Below are positions 30,001 through 38,100 of a stretch of 64,000 bases of DNA, one piece after another; within the stretch, counting starts at the first letter, position 1, and the number at the start of each line of letters is the position of its first letter. A model generated the notes under the pieces. That model did not search any database and was not told the origin of the DNA. It saw only the letters and a program-made list of their open reading frames with translations. The translations under genes were made by a program, and so were the position numbers. The stretch lies in assembly GCA_026936335.1 (NCBI GenBank), contig JAPMXV010000031.1:248001-312000 (forward strand), given 5' to 3'. This DNA comes from Mantamonas sphyraenae. Taxonomy: Eukaryota; CRuMs; Mantamonadidae.

Positions 30001-30111
30001 CTGAAGAGGCGTGTCAGAACGCAGTTCCTCGGCGATATGGCACAGGAAAAAGGCGCGGAAAGCACGGAACCCACCCCCAAAAAGCGCGGAAAAAACGTGC
30101 GGTGGGCGCAT
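24067..30111 (-). CDS. Giant receptor-like protein, copy 2: SBBP propeller, IPT/TIG repeats, multipass C-terminus, 2,014 aa
   Basis: Single exon, ATG 30111 to TAG 24067, with the same architecture as copy 1: hydrophobic leader, seven SBBP blades, GCC2/GCC3-like segment, nine IPT/TIG repeats, second Cys-rich region, about seven TMs and an acidic tail ending EELELQEL. The IPT-to-TM part is almost residue-for-residue the same as copy 1. The seven propeller blades keep the framework residues (WTRLWG, GVAV, DGQT, FVTKW) but differ at most exposed positions and in loop lengths. In the tail, SVADESDGVTLLEVLRLLG replaces SYANRNKDCVLLEILRLLG of copy 1, with the difference running on to about RLNTISHRG. 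Both copies have intact frames, so both are probably used. They may recognise different ligands through a shared scaffold; that is inference from where they vary. Confidence 0.85.
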   Translation of the reverse strand: MRPPHVFSALFGGGFRAFRAFFLCHIAEELRSDTPLQLFAVIVCVGVGPSMGDWTLQWGTPQADNGNGVAVDSNGDTYLTGHTSGSLDGQLGYGNRDMFLAKRNAVGELLWTRLWGNGGANQGYGVAVAPNGDVYVAGDTTGHMDGQTSLGGYDAFVTKWTGAGVKGWTRLMTTSDTDNGYAVAVSPSGEVYVTGGTRGNMDGQTNAGNQDAFLTKWNSTGGHQWTRLWGSTSGDFGRGVAVSSSGDIYVAGLAGGEFDGQTNSGVADMFVTKWNADGVKQWTRLAGSSGYDGAYAVAASSVGDVYVAGYAGGDLDGQTLVGATDAALIKWSANGVKQWTRLWGSTQSDYAYGVDVAPDGSAYVAGHTQAGFDGQPFVGSVDVFLTKWTTNGSKEWTKMWGSPDLDIAGGVAVTPTGQVVVGGYTAGTLTESFGAQDLFISRLKSVDSCPPVEGTYAPYVLSPPLSYDPGTVDCPLCPAGMFANATGLTACYGCPDGTANFLTGQSVCNATFPVILSVSPATTPVSGGTVVDIRGGNFNSTTVPLWRSDTGTRLLGVACTTLTPSRINCTTPVFPRAENISVLIETDQASSLYVPPTMEVFSTTFPSFAPRSGPSTGETSVVVRAQAMAAKSPQLARCRFGNLTVAAQSVSYSSITCATPIVGLGTGVHDVAVSGDGQLWFDVSGGKYTTYEGTLASISPVSGLSSGGTIVTLSGSGIVNAGDVPQVNIDPSGGTAAKVVSGAFTANNDSVAAIVVTTPSFTVPPLAAGTSLTSTVTVAPNGAQYLGQSVQFELYEAHGLSAVSPSTAPVGVSGIELTLAPDSGKTFANTSSEIRVRIRDSGSTVVTVTGTWHSGGTRVTARLPSFGESGRGDVSVALNGQQWSAWRELTLFRVDSVSPVWGPTTGGTVVTVAGDGFTSTGTDVKCRFGGTTAVAATVVTSTQITCTSPSGLSAGNVVVAVTTNGNNYTDNTEAVLPTGALPTLTSVHPPESPLQLPVAVTITGAGFVNTSSIKVRFNAQVVDGVFVSSSSITCTAPSLPAGTAEVQVSLNGQLSESQFTAAGQATFVTVEPTVDGFSPASVPLSGGTTVTMSGNNIMDAPGVAGSLRVWIKSTPATYLTVSGTPVVFTTPSLSGKVTLGGSGVHADVGVEVSTNGGATWSSSGRVVRAYTQPVLNASIPNVMPLGGGTTLMLTGRFAQVTDATRVRYQDGEGWQSSLVSATTTSDTITATMSAYKRTSGAVATLDVWVALNGIDWVDTGLKLTAYPDPVVSGVDPVRKDPGVNTQVVISGTGFIDTGYVQIQLGTGNIFTPTSVTATQIVFQSPASHAQGEYLVEVSLDGGQHWDGSSTGIQFKVLLETLVCPTNTDSILSTPTSITHCQCLPNFYRADGQAGFPCQECPVNAVCLGRLAQPVPQKGFYATGVGTELRFVQCAVASACLGGNSSACATGYKGTLCGTCDTGFYKLGDTCQQCRQGSGGTVVLLVILFVLYLFFVRRQVRVEKKKKTGKVAALAITHLQVMSTFGEYRLNWPSEVQAVFNTFSLANFNIDTAAPECSVTEGWTAETRFWITMMLPVMLAAGLMLRVLGQYLQDKWVSKHGDEFRVAHAQFCAPPDAQLPKWRFVLELVRYNVSCLFTESSAVDEETWRYLVNEMLFSMGLLYITLCTRVLEVFDCTEVQQGVSVMDVAPDVQCWLDGGMHARLVGPAVLFGLLYVLGTPAVFLGVMLNSRDAEKRRDESFQQRYSTIFNKYGPHFFWFEAMVLLRKAAVVGVKLFATTLPALQGLLGLVVLGGATFIQASYTPYKTSMQNNLESILLVESLLLLVAGMVFVTGSDAKGTQQWSNLTMVVAVSVIVVCVWYVGRDVWNGVQERHRESTADQTKASALEDFKAAVRPLLREDAHGKLDAIASDSLSVEQLEAAVKEVELVKDAKKRPAVQDMERAKKVVQEDEFSALLSVADESDGVTLLEVLRLLGTNGSTLRGRLNTISHRGAMALGLGKKETTDDEELELQEL

Positions 30112-30221
30112 CGTCGATGATTATATGACACCATGTTCTGCATGCGATCAGTCATTTATATATGCGATGCAATGGAAGAATTTGTTGGTGGAGATGGCGT
30201 TTCAAACCTCCAAGCAACGCG
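30112..30221 (-). promoter_or_regulatory. Promoter/leader region of receptor copy 2 with TATA-like element
   Basis: This matches the 23957-24066 spacer in length and nearly throughout in sequence. The TATATAAATG element is at 30153-30162 on the coding strand. Its far edge abuts the remnant of a third receptor copy, showing that the spacer belongs to the repeating unit. Confidence 0.5.
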
Positions 30222-30275
30222 CTACAGCTCGTTCAGCTCCAACTCTTCATCGTCAGTCGTTTCCTTCTTGCCCAA
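30222..30275 (-). pseudogene. Last 17 codons and stop of a third receptor copy
   Basis: On the minus strand these bases encode LGKKETTDDEELELNEL followed by TAG. Copies 1 and 2 end with the same sequence apart from D or Q in place of N near the end. The fragment sits exactly where a third unit's 3' end should be, 110 bases upstream of copy 2's start codon. Upstream of 30275 the similarity stops abruptly and the 3' flank of the CRY-DASH gene begins 22 bases later. It is a truncation scar, not a functional gene. Confidence 0.85.
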
Positions 30276-30297
30276 CACTGCTGTTCATTGACAATCA

Positions 30298-32172
30298 TCA
30301 CCCGACATCCATACGCTGCAAGTTCTTGTTCGTTCGCCTCCTTCGTCCGTTCTTGCCCTTGCCCTTGCCTGCGTTGCTGCTGCCTCCCTGATCTTCGCCA
30401 TCACCTGCAAAGTATCCTCGGATGTCTTTGCCCTGCTGTCCCTTGCGGCGGTTGTTCTTCTTGTTGCTATTGCGTGCTCGCTTTTCGCTGCCGCGGCGCT
30501 CGTTGTAATTGAACTTGGGCACATCCATCTTCTGCGGGTACGAATCGCCCAGATGGACACCGGCAGCACTGAGGACACTCTGAGGGGCCTTGAAGGGTTC
30601 GTGGATGTGCTGTGCGGGCATGTCCTTCAGCTCAGGGCACCAGAGACGCACAAAGTCACCTTCAGCATCGTACCGCTTGCCTTGACCGACGACGTTGAAC
30701 ACACGTGCGCGTGGGTCGTTGCCCACGGCGCTGTTGTACTGCCAGTTGCCATAATTGCTGCACGGGTCGTAGTCGAGGAGTTGGGATTCAAACCACTCTG
30801 CGCCCATGCGCCAATCCATGCCCAAGCTCATGCTCAGAAAGGAGCACACGTTCTGCCGCCCTCGATTGCTCATCCATCCCGTAGCGTTGAGCTCGCGCAT
30901 GTTGGCATCCAGGAAGGGGATGCCTGTGCGCCCATCTGCCCAGCGGCGAAACGACTTTTCGTCCGTGTTCCAACTGCGATCGACACCCAACAAACCCGAG
31001 CGGAAGAAAAGCTTGCGTCCGTGTTTCAGCGCCACCAGACGGAAGTAATCGCGCCACAGCAGCTCGAAGCGCACCCAGTACGTGGACTCGTTGCTGCCGT
31101 GTTTCGACTCGTACTTTTGCAACTCTGCCTCCATGCGCACGGGGGTGATGCACCCTTGCGCCAAGAACGGAGCCATTTTGGTGCTGTACTCGCTGCCCAC
31201 AAGTCCGTTGCGTGTGTCCTTGTACGAGGCCACCGAGTGGCTCCAGCAGTACTGGTCCCATCGCTCCAGGGCGTTGCTCTCGCCGCCCACAAACTCCATT
31301 GCGGCGCGGTCGTCCACAATCACGTCTTCGACGCCCAGATCGGCAACGGTGGGGAGGTCGCCTGCCTCCAGGCCATCGGGCAGCCGAGGCATGCTCTCGG
31401 GAACCGCCAAGGGCGCCCGTGCTTGACATTCCGCCTCCACCGTCTTGCGAAACGAGGTGAACACGTCTGGCACCGTGCGAGGGTGTTCGTACGGCAGATC
31501 ATCCATGTGCATGAGTGAGCCTCCCCACAAGGTGACCAATGTGCTGTCGACCTCGGCCAACGCCTGGCGCACAGCCTCCTCCACCACCAACTCCTCGTGG
31601 CAGTACTCACGGTGCGCGTACACAGACGACACGCCGTAGTCCTGGGCCAACTGTGGCAACACATCTTCGGGTGTGCCCACACGCACCACCAGATCGCTGC
31701 CCAGCGTTTGAAGTTGCTGCCGTAGATCAGCCACACACTCCAGGATGAACCGTGTGCGATGTGCGCCGGTCTTGGGAAACCCATAGGCGTGTGTGTAGCC
31801 CCAGAGCCGTGGATCGAAGCAGTACACAGGCAGCACCCCTTGGTTGCTGCTCTCCGACAGCGCAGTCAGCAGCGGTTCGTGATCGTGTGTGCGCAAATCC
31901 GTTTTGAACCACACCATGCTCCGCCCTCCACCTTCACTCTTGCCACTCTCACTGGAATCAAACATGCTGTGTGTGCTCATGGTACGCTCGCAAATTCCAG
32001 CAACACCACCTGTTGTTGGGCGTGGGGTGCCAAAAACGAGGCACGACGACGACGAGTCAGCCGAAAAGGCTCCGGCGGCCACACCCGCAAACCCCCCGAC
32101 CCATGTCACTCCACAGGGCCATCCCTGAGCCCACCCATGCGCACCTCTCCCCACGCTTACGCGTCGAAACAT
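30298..32172 (-). CDS. CRY-DASH-type cryptochrome/photolyase with N-terminal extension and basic C-terminal tail, 624 aa
   Basis: Single exon, ATG 32172 to TGA 30298. The frame stays open slightly upstream, but that stretch overlaps the end of the PAS gene, so I used the first later ATG. The photolyase alpha/beta domain starts near residue 83 (SMVWFKTDLRTHDHEPLL). The FAD-binding helical domain follows, with SEYSTKMAPFLAQGCITP, RFELLWRDYFRLVALKHG, GRTGIPFLDANMREL, TGWMSNRGRQNVCSFL and DYDPCSNYGNWQYNSAVGNDP; this order and the last segments are characteristic of CRY-DASH. The family binds FAD and an antenna cofactor, and repairs UV pyrimidine dimers mainly in single-stranded or looped DNA. The first 60 residues are Arg/Gly-rich and could be a mitochondrial presequence. 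The last 80 are basic, Gly/Lys-rich and contain KDIRGYF, similar to a PCNA-binding PIP box. Confidence 0.88.
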   Translation of the reverse strand: MFRRVSVGRGAHGWAQGWPCGVTWVGGFAGVAAGAFSADSSSSCLVFGTPRPTTGGVAGICERTMSTHSMFDSSESGKSEGGGRSMVWFKTDLRTHDHEPLLTALSESSNQGVLPVYCFDPRLWGYTHAYGFPKTGAHRTRFILECVADLRQQLQTLGSDLVVRVGTPEDVLPQLAQDYGVSSVYAHREYCHEELVVEEAVRQALAEVDSTLVTLWGGSLMHMDDLPYEHPRTVPDVFTSFRKTVEAECQARAPLAVPESMPRLPDGLEAGDLPTVADLGVEDVIVDDRAAMEFVGGESNALERWDQYCWSHSVASYKDTRNGLVGSEYSTKMAPFLAQGCITPVRMEAELQKYESKHGSNESTYWVRFELLWRDYFRLVALKHGRKLFFRSGLLGVDRSWNTDEKSFRRWADGRTGIPFLDANMRELNATGWMSNRGRQNVCSFLSMSLGMDWRMGAEWFESQLLDYDPCSNYGNWQYNSAVGNDPRARVFNVVGQGKRYDAEGDFVRLWCPELKDMPAQHIHEPFKAPQSVLSAAGVHLGDSYPQKMDVPKFNYNERRGSEKRARNSNKKNNRRKGQQGKDIRGYFAGDGEDQGGSSNAGKGKGKNGRRRRTNKNLQRMDVG

Positions 32173-32222
32173 GCCTGTGGCGACAAACAAACCGGACAAA
32201 AAGTGGGTTGAAAATTTGGGCA

Positions 32223-33983
32223 TCACGGCGCAGGCTCCATTTCTTCGTCTGATCCCTCCTCAGGCACCAACTCCAAGGTGGTCCCCATGGGCGTGTGCCT
32301 GCTCGCCCTGCTTCCAGCTCTGCTGTGGTTGCCGGTGCTGAACTCTCGATCCTCGCTGCTGTCTGCGGCCCCATTCGGGGTCGAACGCCCGCTGTAGCTT
32401 TGGTCGCCTGCAAACCCCGATACACTGGGCGAATCGTACTGCCGATGGGCCACTGGGCCCAGGTACCACATGTCCTCGGGTCGCAGAGGGCGAAAGACAA
32501 TCACAAAGGCCTCGTCACCCATGAAAAAGTGCTCTTTGCACATCACCTCCACCGGAAAGCACGAGCCGTCCCTACGCTGTGCGTTCATGTCAAACGGCAG
32601 ATTCTTTGCGTCGTTGGTGTTGAGAATGTCCAACAGTTGCATGCGATCGTTCACATCCACAAAGTGTGCGCCGTTGCGTCCGATGGGCGACACCTGGTCC
32701 ACCTCGGCCTCGACGTCATGCCTCGTGCGGTTTTGCGCCTGCTGCGCAGCCACTGCAGCCACAGCAGCCGCTTCCACCCTCTCTTCACTGTACATGGGAT
32801 CTGTTTGCTCCATGGCACGTGCCATGCGGTGGTACGTGTAGCCAAACGCGTGCTCAAAGGCGTTGTTGGCGTACAGCACCAGCAGGTCTTCCGCGTCCAC
32901 CACCAGCACACACTCCATCGTCGCATCCAAGAGAGATCGGTAGATGCGCTTGTTGCTCAACACCCACAGCAAATCCTGTGCCCACACCCACGACGATGCG
33001 CTGAGAATGAAAAAGTACGTGGCGCTGAGCAGAGCAGCAGGCAACACATCGGCCCAGGCAAAGGTGTCAAACATTGCCGGAAACACAAGGAGCGTCAACG
33101 TGTGCAAGAAGCCCAGCACGGCCACCGCACGTGCACTGATCATCACCGAGCCCATCAGGTAGAGCACCATGGGCGCAGCGGACCGGGACATCAAGTACGT
33201 CGCGTCAAACTGCTTCTTCAGAGACAGAAACACAAAGAACCACACGGAGCCAAGCACCAATGATGCGTAACACGCATACACGTAGTACTGGGTGCGTGAC
33301 AAGGCGTACGCCAACGCCAGCACGAGGATCACCGAGGAGGCAAACAGATTCGCCCCCTGGTCCGTCCTACCCACCAGCGACACCTCAGTGCCCACCACGA
33401 GCACAAGGATAACCACCAATATTGACAGCAGAAGCACCCTGGGAGGCGTGCGCAGCGGGGTCAGCGGGGTCAGCAAGCCGTTTCGCGTTCCTTCCAACGG
33501 TGCTCCAAATTCCTTCTTTGGCTCCTTAAACGTACCCGGAGAGAAACGCGGCACGACGGCGGCTGTGCGAGAGGGTTACTCTGCGCGACGGCTCAAGGAA
33601 AATGGAGTACATGTTGTCTCTTGTAAAGACACGTGTGCGCATGGAGCGAGGTTGGCGCTCTCGTTGTTGCCGTGCCTGCTCCTTGCGATTGTTCTCCAAA
33701 GCCTGCTCAGTGTTGCTCCTTTCCATCAGTTGCTTCGTCGTCATGTTGCGCAACTGGTCCAATTCCTGTTCTTGCATCAGGGTCACCGACGACGACCTGC
33801 GCTCGCGCACACGAGAGTCCTTTGCTGACACTGCCAGCCCAGGATCCCTGTGGTCAGTGGCTGCCCTCTCCTTCCACCAGCAACACAGTCACACCCAAAC
33901 TCCCTCCAATGTCCAAATTGTGTCAACTCACACGTCTGTGCAACTGGTGTCACAGGCACCAACAGGCTGTTGCGCCCTTCCAT
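32223..33983 (-). CDS. Six-pass membrane protein with cytosolic PAS domain, three exons, 520 aa
   Basis: The largest exon has no usable ATG before its membrane segments, which led me to the upstream exons. Exon one is 33983-33932 (MEGRNSLLVPVTPVAQT, GTGAGT donor), exon two 33830-33536 (GTACGT donor) and exon three 33438-32223. Introns are 101 and 97 bases, and both joins keep the frame (QT-LSAKDSRV and AAFLSG-VLLLSILVV). The N-terminal ~115 residues are basic and coiled-coil-like. About six hydrophobic segments then fill residues 116-260. A PAS domain follows at about 281-435 (YRSLLDATMECVLVVDAEDL, ANNAFEHAFGYT, FVIVFRPLRP). The Ser-rich tail is probably disordered. No kinase, cyclase or response-regulator domain follows, so output must go through a partner. 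PAS domains sense redox, light or small ligands; which one is unknown. The stop lies 50 bases upstream of the CRY-DASH start on the same strand. Confidence 0.75.
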
Positions 33984-34098
33984 GGGGTTGAGATTTTGTT
34001 GTCACGTCGCCGCCATCGCATACATGCATCCTCCCACCCTCCCATCCACCCTCCAAACAACGGCCTGTCGAGCATTGCATCGTCCCATACGGCCCTGT

Positions 34099-35121
34099 TC
34101 ACGCGTCACCACCGTCTTCCAGTGCTGCAGTGGAGGCAAGTGACACCTTTGGATCTGCAGCACGGACAAACATGTCGTCGTCTGCCACAGGTTGGGCATC
34201 GCATTGCACGCGTACGGTGTCGTACGTAGCATCATCGACGGCTGCCAGACGACGAACATGATGTGCATCGAGCACCGCTCGCTGACTCTTGGCAAGGTCC
34301 TCGCGTCCCACGTCCAAGCGCAGCAAGCGTGCCTGCACGCGTGCGATCTCATCGGCGCTGAACACTCCCGTGCGCATTGTCAGAGGCTGATTGGGACATG
34401 GACCCAAGCTGAACAGCCGTTCAATCTCTGCGTCCGGCTGCGAGTCGAGGAATGTCGCGAGCACCTGTGAATCAATGGATGCGCACGTGGACCCATCTAT
34501 ATCCAAGGCCACCTGCCGAATCGACTCCAGGTGCATGCCTGTGTGCACAAGGGACACGAAAAAGTCTCCGCCGTGTTTTGTCGAGATTTCGGCCTCGTGC
34601 AGCGCAGAACGCAGCATGCCGCATCCACTCTGTGACAGCGGCTCGTTGAAGCACACTCGCATACCCTCGAGCATCTCCACCTCGTGTGTGAATTCTCCTT
34701 CGTCGTCGCCAGCACTGTGTTTGCTGCCGGTGGTGCGGCCTTTCCGCCGCCTTGCATCCCCTGTGCCCTTGTGCACCACGACGTCGGAAAAGTAGCACGG
34801 CACGTCGCCGTACCTGCTGTCTTCAACAGACTCCCCGATGGTGTCCACCAGCACAGGTGCCACCACGGGAGTGTGATCTTTCCCAACGCGTTCCAGCTCC
34901 TGCACGTATGGCAGGCCACAAATGAACGCCACGTCTGCCTCTGCCCACTCATCATAGCTCTCGCCCTGCCTCAGCTCGATCGTCACACCCAGCTCCTCCT
35001 CAATCTCCCGCACCACGAGTGCGTACAATTCTCCGTGGCTGGGAGCAAGGAACGAAACACCCTGCAACACCCTACGACTGCCCACCTCTTTCTCCTGCCC
35101 TACGGTATCCAAGGATGTCAT
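34099..35121 (-). CDS. PhnD-like periplasmic-binding-type protein, 340 aa
   Basis: Single exon, ATG 35121 to stop at 34099. The sequence follows the type 2 periplasmic binding fold of the PhnD (phosphonate/phosphate binding) family: SFLAPSHGELYALVVREIEE, then AEADVAFICGLPYVQ (the family's region around the first lobe crossover), VVAPVLVD, YFSDVVVHKGT, the hinge motif CFNEPLSQSGCGMLRSAL, TGMHLESIRQVALD and GSTCASIDSQVLATFL. In bacteria such proteins deliver phosphonate or phosphate esters to an ABC importer. Here there is no signal peptide at the chosen start and no importer nearby, so a soluble cytosolic sensor or enzyme-like role is more likely. A Lys/Arg-rich insert (about residues 125-145) is not typical. 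It may have been acquired from bacteria long ago; codon use looks like its neighbours. Confidence 0.7.
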   Translation of the reverse strand: MTSLDTVGQEKEVGSRRVLQGVSFLAPSHGELYALVVREIEEELGVTIELRQGESYDEWAEADVAFICGLPYVQELERVGKDHTPVVAPVLVDTIGESVEDSRYGDVPCYFSDVVVHKGTGDARRRKGRTTGSKHSAGDDEGEFTHEVEMLEGMRVCFNEPLSQSGCGMLRSALHEAEISTKHGGDFFVSLVHTGMHLESIRQVALDIDGSTCASIDSQVLATFLDSQPDAEIERLFSLGPCPNQPLTMRTGVFSADEIARVQARLLRLDVGREDLAKSQRAVLDAHHVRRLAAVDDATYDTVRVQCDAQPVADDDMFVRAADPKVSLASTAALEDGGDA

Positions 35122-35183
35122 GGCAGCTGGCAAACGAGGTCTGAATTTCTGGATTTCAATGGTTCTTGCTACGCGCTCCTCAC

Positions 35184-38100
35184 TCAGCTGTCCCTCACCA
35201 ACGTTTCCAAGTGCTCCAGCACTTGCACCACCATGCCCTGGCCATCACCACTGACCCTCTGTACCAAAAAGCGGCCGTCCACCTCTGCACGCACAACCAG
35301 CATGCCTTCGCGTACGTCCACCCCGTACACCGCCGCAAGCGGCACCATCCACTTGACATTGCCATTGGTTTTCAGCACCAGGAGACGGTGTGACGTGAGC
35401 ATCACGACCTCCCCATGTCCATTCACCCAATGCTGCTCGTACACCTCTTCCACGGGCTCATCTTCACCTGCTCCACCGCTGATTGCCATCCCCAGGGCTT
35501 CCATCACCTCGTCCTCGTCCTCGTCATCCTTCACCTGCCACAAAAGAAACGCTCCTTCGGCACTGCGTGCGTTCCACTCGCGCACCAGATTGTCCCTGCC
35601 CACAAACTTTGGCAACCGTCTTCGTTGCCGTTCCACATCCTCACCGTCGCCCAGGTGCCTGTTGGCCTCTCTGCTGATTCCTTCTGTGGTCTTGCTCGCC
35701 AGATCCAACACTCCTGCTGCCGGCTTCACCACCACACCAATCAAACCCTTGCCCACACCTTCCAGAAACCCGCCGAACCCGTCGTCCATGGCCCCATCCA
35801 CGGGGGCACTCACAAGGCCAGACACACCGTCCATCACACCCTTGCCCAGGCCACGCACTCCTTGCCACACACCGCTGCCCAGACCACCCACTCGTTCTCG
35901 GTTGTCACGTTCTCGCTCCTGCAGGTACTCCGCATCCATCGAGATCGCTGCCATCCCTTTGCTCATCGCACCCGTCATCTTGCTGGCACTTGAAAACGTG
36001 CCCTTGAGCGTGTTCTTCAACAGTGACTTGGTGCCTTTCGCCAATCCCTTGGCAAACTCTTCCGGGCCTTCCACAATGCCCTTGGTCGGTTCGTAGAAGA
36101 ACTCGTACACGCCTGTGCCCAAATTGCTCACCAATCCCACCGGATTGCCCAGTGCATCGATGGAACCCATCACAAACAGCATCTCTCGCATCACATTTCG
36201 GCGGTAGTGCTCCATCACACGTGCGCGCAGCTGTTCACCTGTCTCAAACGCATGCTCGATCATCAGTGCGTTCAGTTCCACCTTGGCGTCCTCCACATCA
36301 GTCAGCGTCATGCTCACCGATGCCAGCGGATTCACTCCCGTCTCTTCGCTCAAATCCACGCCCCGGAAGTTCACCACCAGCTCGATTGGATGCAGCTGCA
36401 ACAGCTCCACATAGCTGCGCACCCCGTCCACATCCTCCTCGCCCCCACCCAGCATCACCTCACTGCTGCTGCTACTGCTGCTACTGCTGCTGCTACTGCT
36501 ACTGCTGCTGCTACTGCTGCTTCCACTGTTCGTGGGTTGGCTCTCGACCGCACCGGCAATCCCGTCGGCGAAGCGCCACAGCCGCAGCACTGTCAGCGAA
36601 TCCATGCTCACACGGAGCGCTTGCATCAACAACGAACAGTATCGGTAATGGTTGACTGTCTCTTGGTGCTGCTTGACCACCGAAAGGTGCAGAAAGTCGC
36701 CCGCGACCCCAACCGCGCTCACCGGCGCGAGCATCGTTGCGTACGGCGCCGTGTACAACTGATTGTCCACCTGCATGTCCACCACGCGCACCTCGCTGAG
36801 CACATCACCGTTCGACAGATGACTCTGCGTTGCAGAAATGCCCAGGACACTGAGGTAGGCAAGCTCGCGCGGACGGGCATCCATCAAAGACACACCCACC
36901 TCGGCTACAGTGAGGCGCATGTTAAGCTGCACCACCTCCTCGCCGTCCTTCTCCGACACCAGTACGCCGTCTTCATCGCCTTCGCTCTGCGCCATGCTCA
37001 GTTCCAACACGCGGACCGGTCCGTCTGCACGCACGCGTGGGGTGATGCGAACAAATCGGTTGCGGCCCGTATTGATGCGCAATTGGCGAAACACGTCGAT
37101 TTCGTCCAGTTGGTACTCTGCATGCACGTCAAACTGGGGAAAGTCAACACAGAGAATATGAGGGGCCATCGGTTCCTCCCACGCGTAGAAGCACTCATTG
37201 CCGTCGGCCAACTCCTCCACCACATCCGTTTCCTTCTGGTGGAACTTCAATGGCAGGCCACTGGCATTGCGCACACGGTACGGAATCAAATCCTTGCTCG
37301 GGGCACGAAACACCACTCGCGTGCCAGCACGGCCCTGCTCAATGTGCACAGGAACCACCGCAAATCTGTGAGGCGTGCGTTTCACTCGCATCTTTACAGG
37401 CGTTTCCCCAAGCGCATGGATGCTGAACGAGCCGCTCCAATCGTATTCGGTGCCCCAGCGCATCCGCAGCTGGCGATCCGCTCCGTTGTCTGGCCAGTGG
37501 AAGTTGTGCGTTGCACCGTCCTCCACACTCACACACAGCGACGTACCACTTTGGCGACACATCACCTTCTTCCCACTTCGGTTCACCAGTTGGAAGGCCG
37601 GCAGGAACCGCACCAATTTGCTGCGCATAAATTTGCCGCTGCAACTCGCAATGTTCACTGCCACCTCGTAGCAGCGCACATACTCTGCCCCGTTCTCCGT
37701 ACGTTTCACCGTCGTGTCTGGAACACTCAAGTAGCCCGTCGTCCCTGTGCTCTCGCCGCTGAACGACTGCGACCAGTGTGACTTGTTCACACGCACCTGG
37801 ATCTTGTGTCTGCTCACGCTGTCGGGCTTCAGACCAAAGCCCAGCGGCTCTTTGCTACGCATGGCTTCCTTTGTCAGCACCTGTCCTCCTGCCGTGCTCT
37901 TGAACTCGTGCTGTCGGTATGTCAACATCAGTCCCGTCTCGTTGACCAGCCAATACTGCGTGTAGAACATCAGCCTGCAGCCAGCCCTGTCCCGCAGTCT
38001 CTTCTCTAGCTTCAGATACCTCTGTCGTGACCCACTGTCGTCCAACACCAAATCCGTGGTCATCACAGTTTTGCGTTGCTGCAACGTGACGGGCACCTTT

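Larger units (their letters stand above)
17903..30221. repeat. Tandem duplication, two units of about 6.16 kb
   Basis: Unit one (17903-24066) and unit two (24067-30221) each hold one receptor gene plus an identically sized 110-base upstream spacer. Aligned by eye, long stretches (about 18080-22600 against 24245-28770) differ only at scattered bases. Blades 2-7 of the propeller (about 22606-23720 against 28771-29880) and a short tail block diverge strongly. The change is abrupt at both edges, which points to gene conversion of the backbone, replacement of the variable blocks, or selection on them. Confidence 0.9.

Noticed and set aside
33536-33554. GTG-initiated start for the PAS protein
   Set aside because: A eukaryotic gene needs an ATG; two upstream exons with good splice sites restore one and keep the frame.
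33536-33598. 17-base intron GTAACC...CACAG in the PAS gene
   Set aside because: Too short for splicing; the GTACGT donor at 33535 with the acceptor at 33439 gives a better in-frame join.
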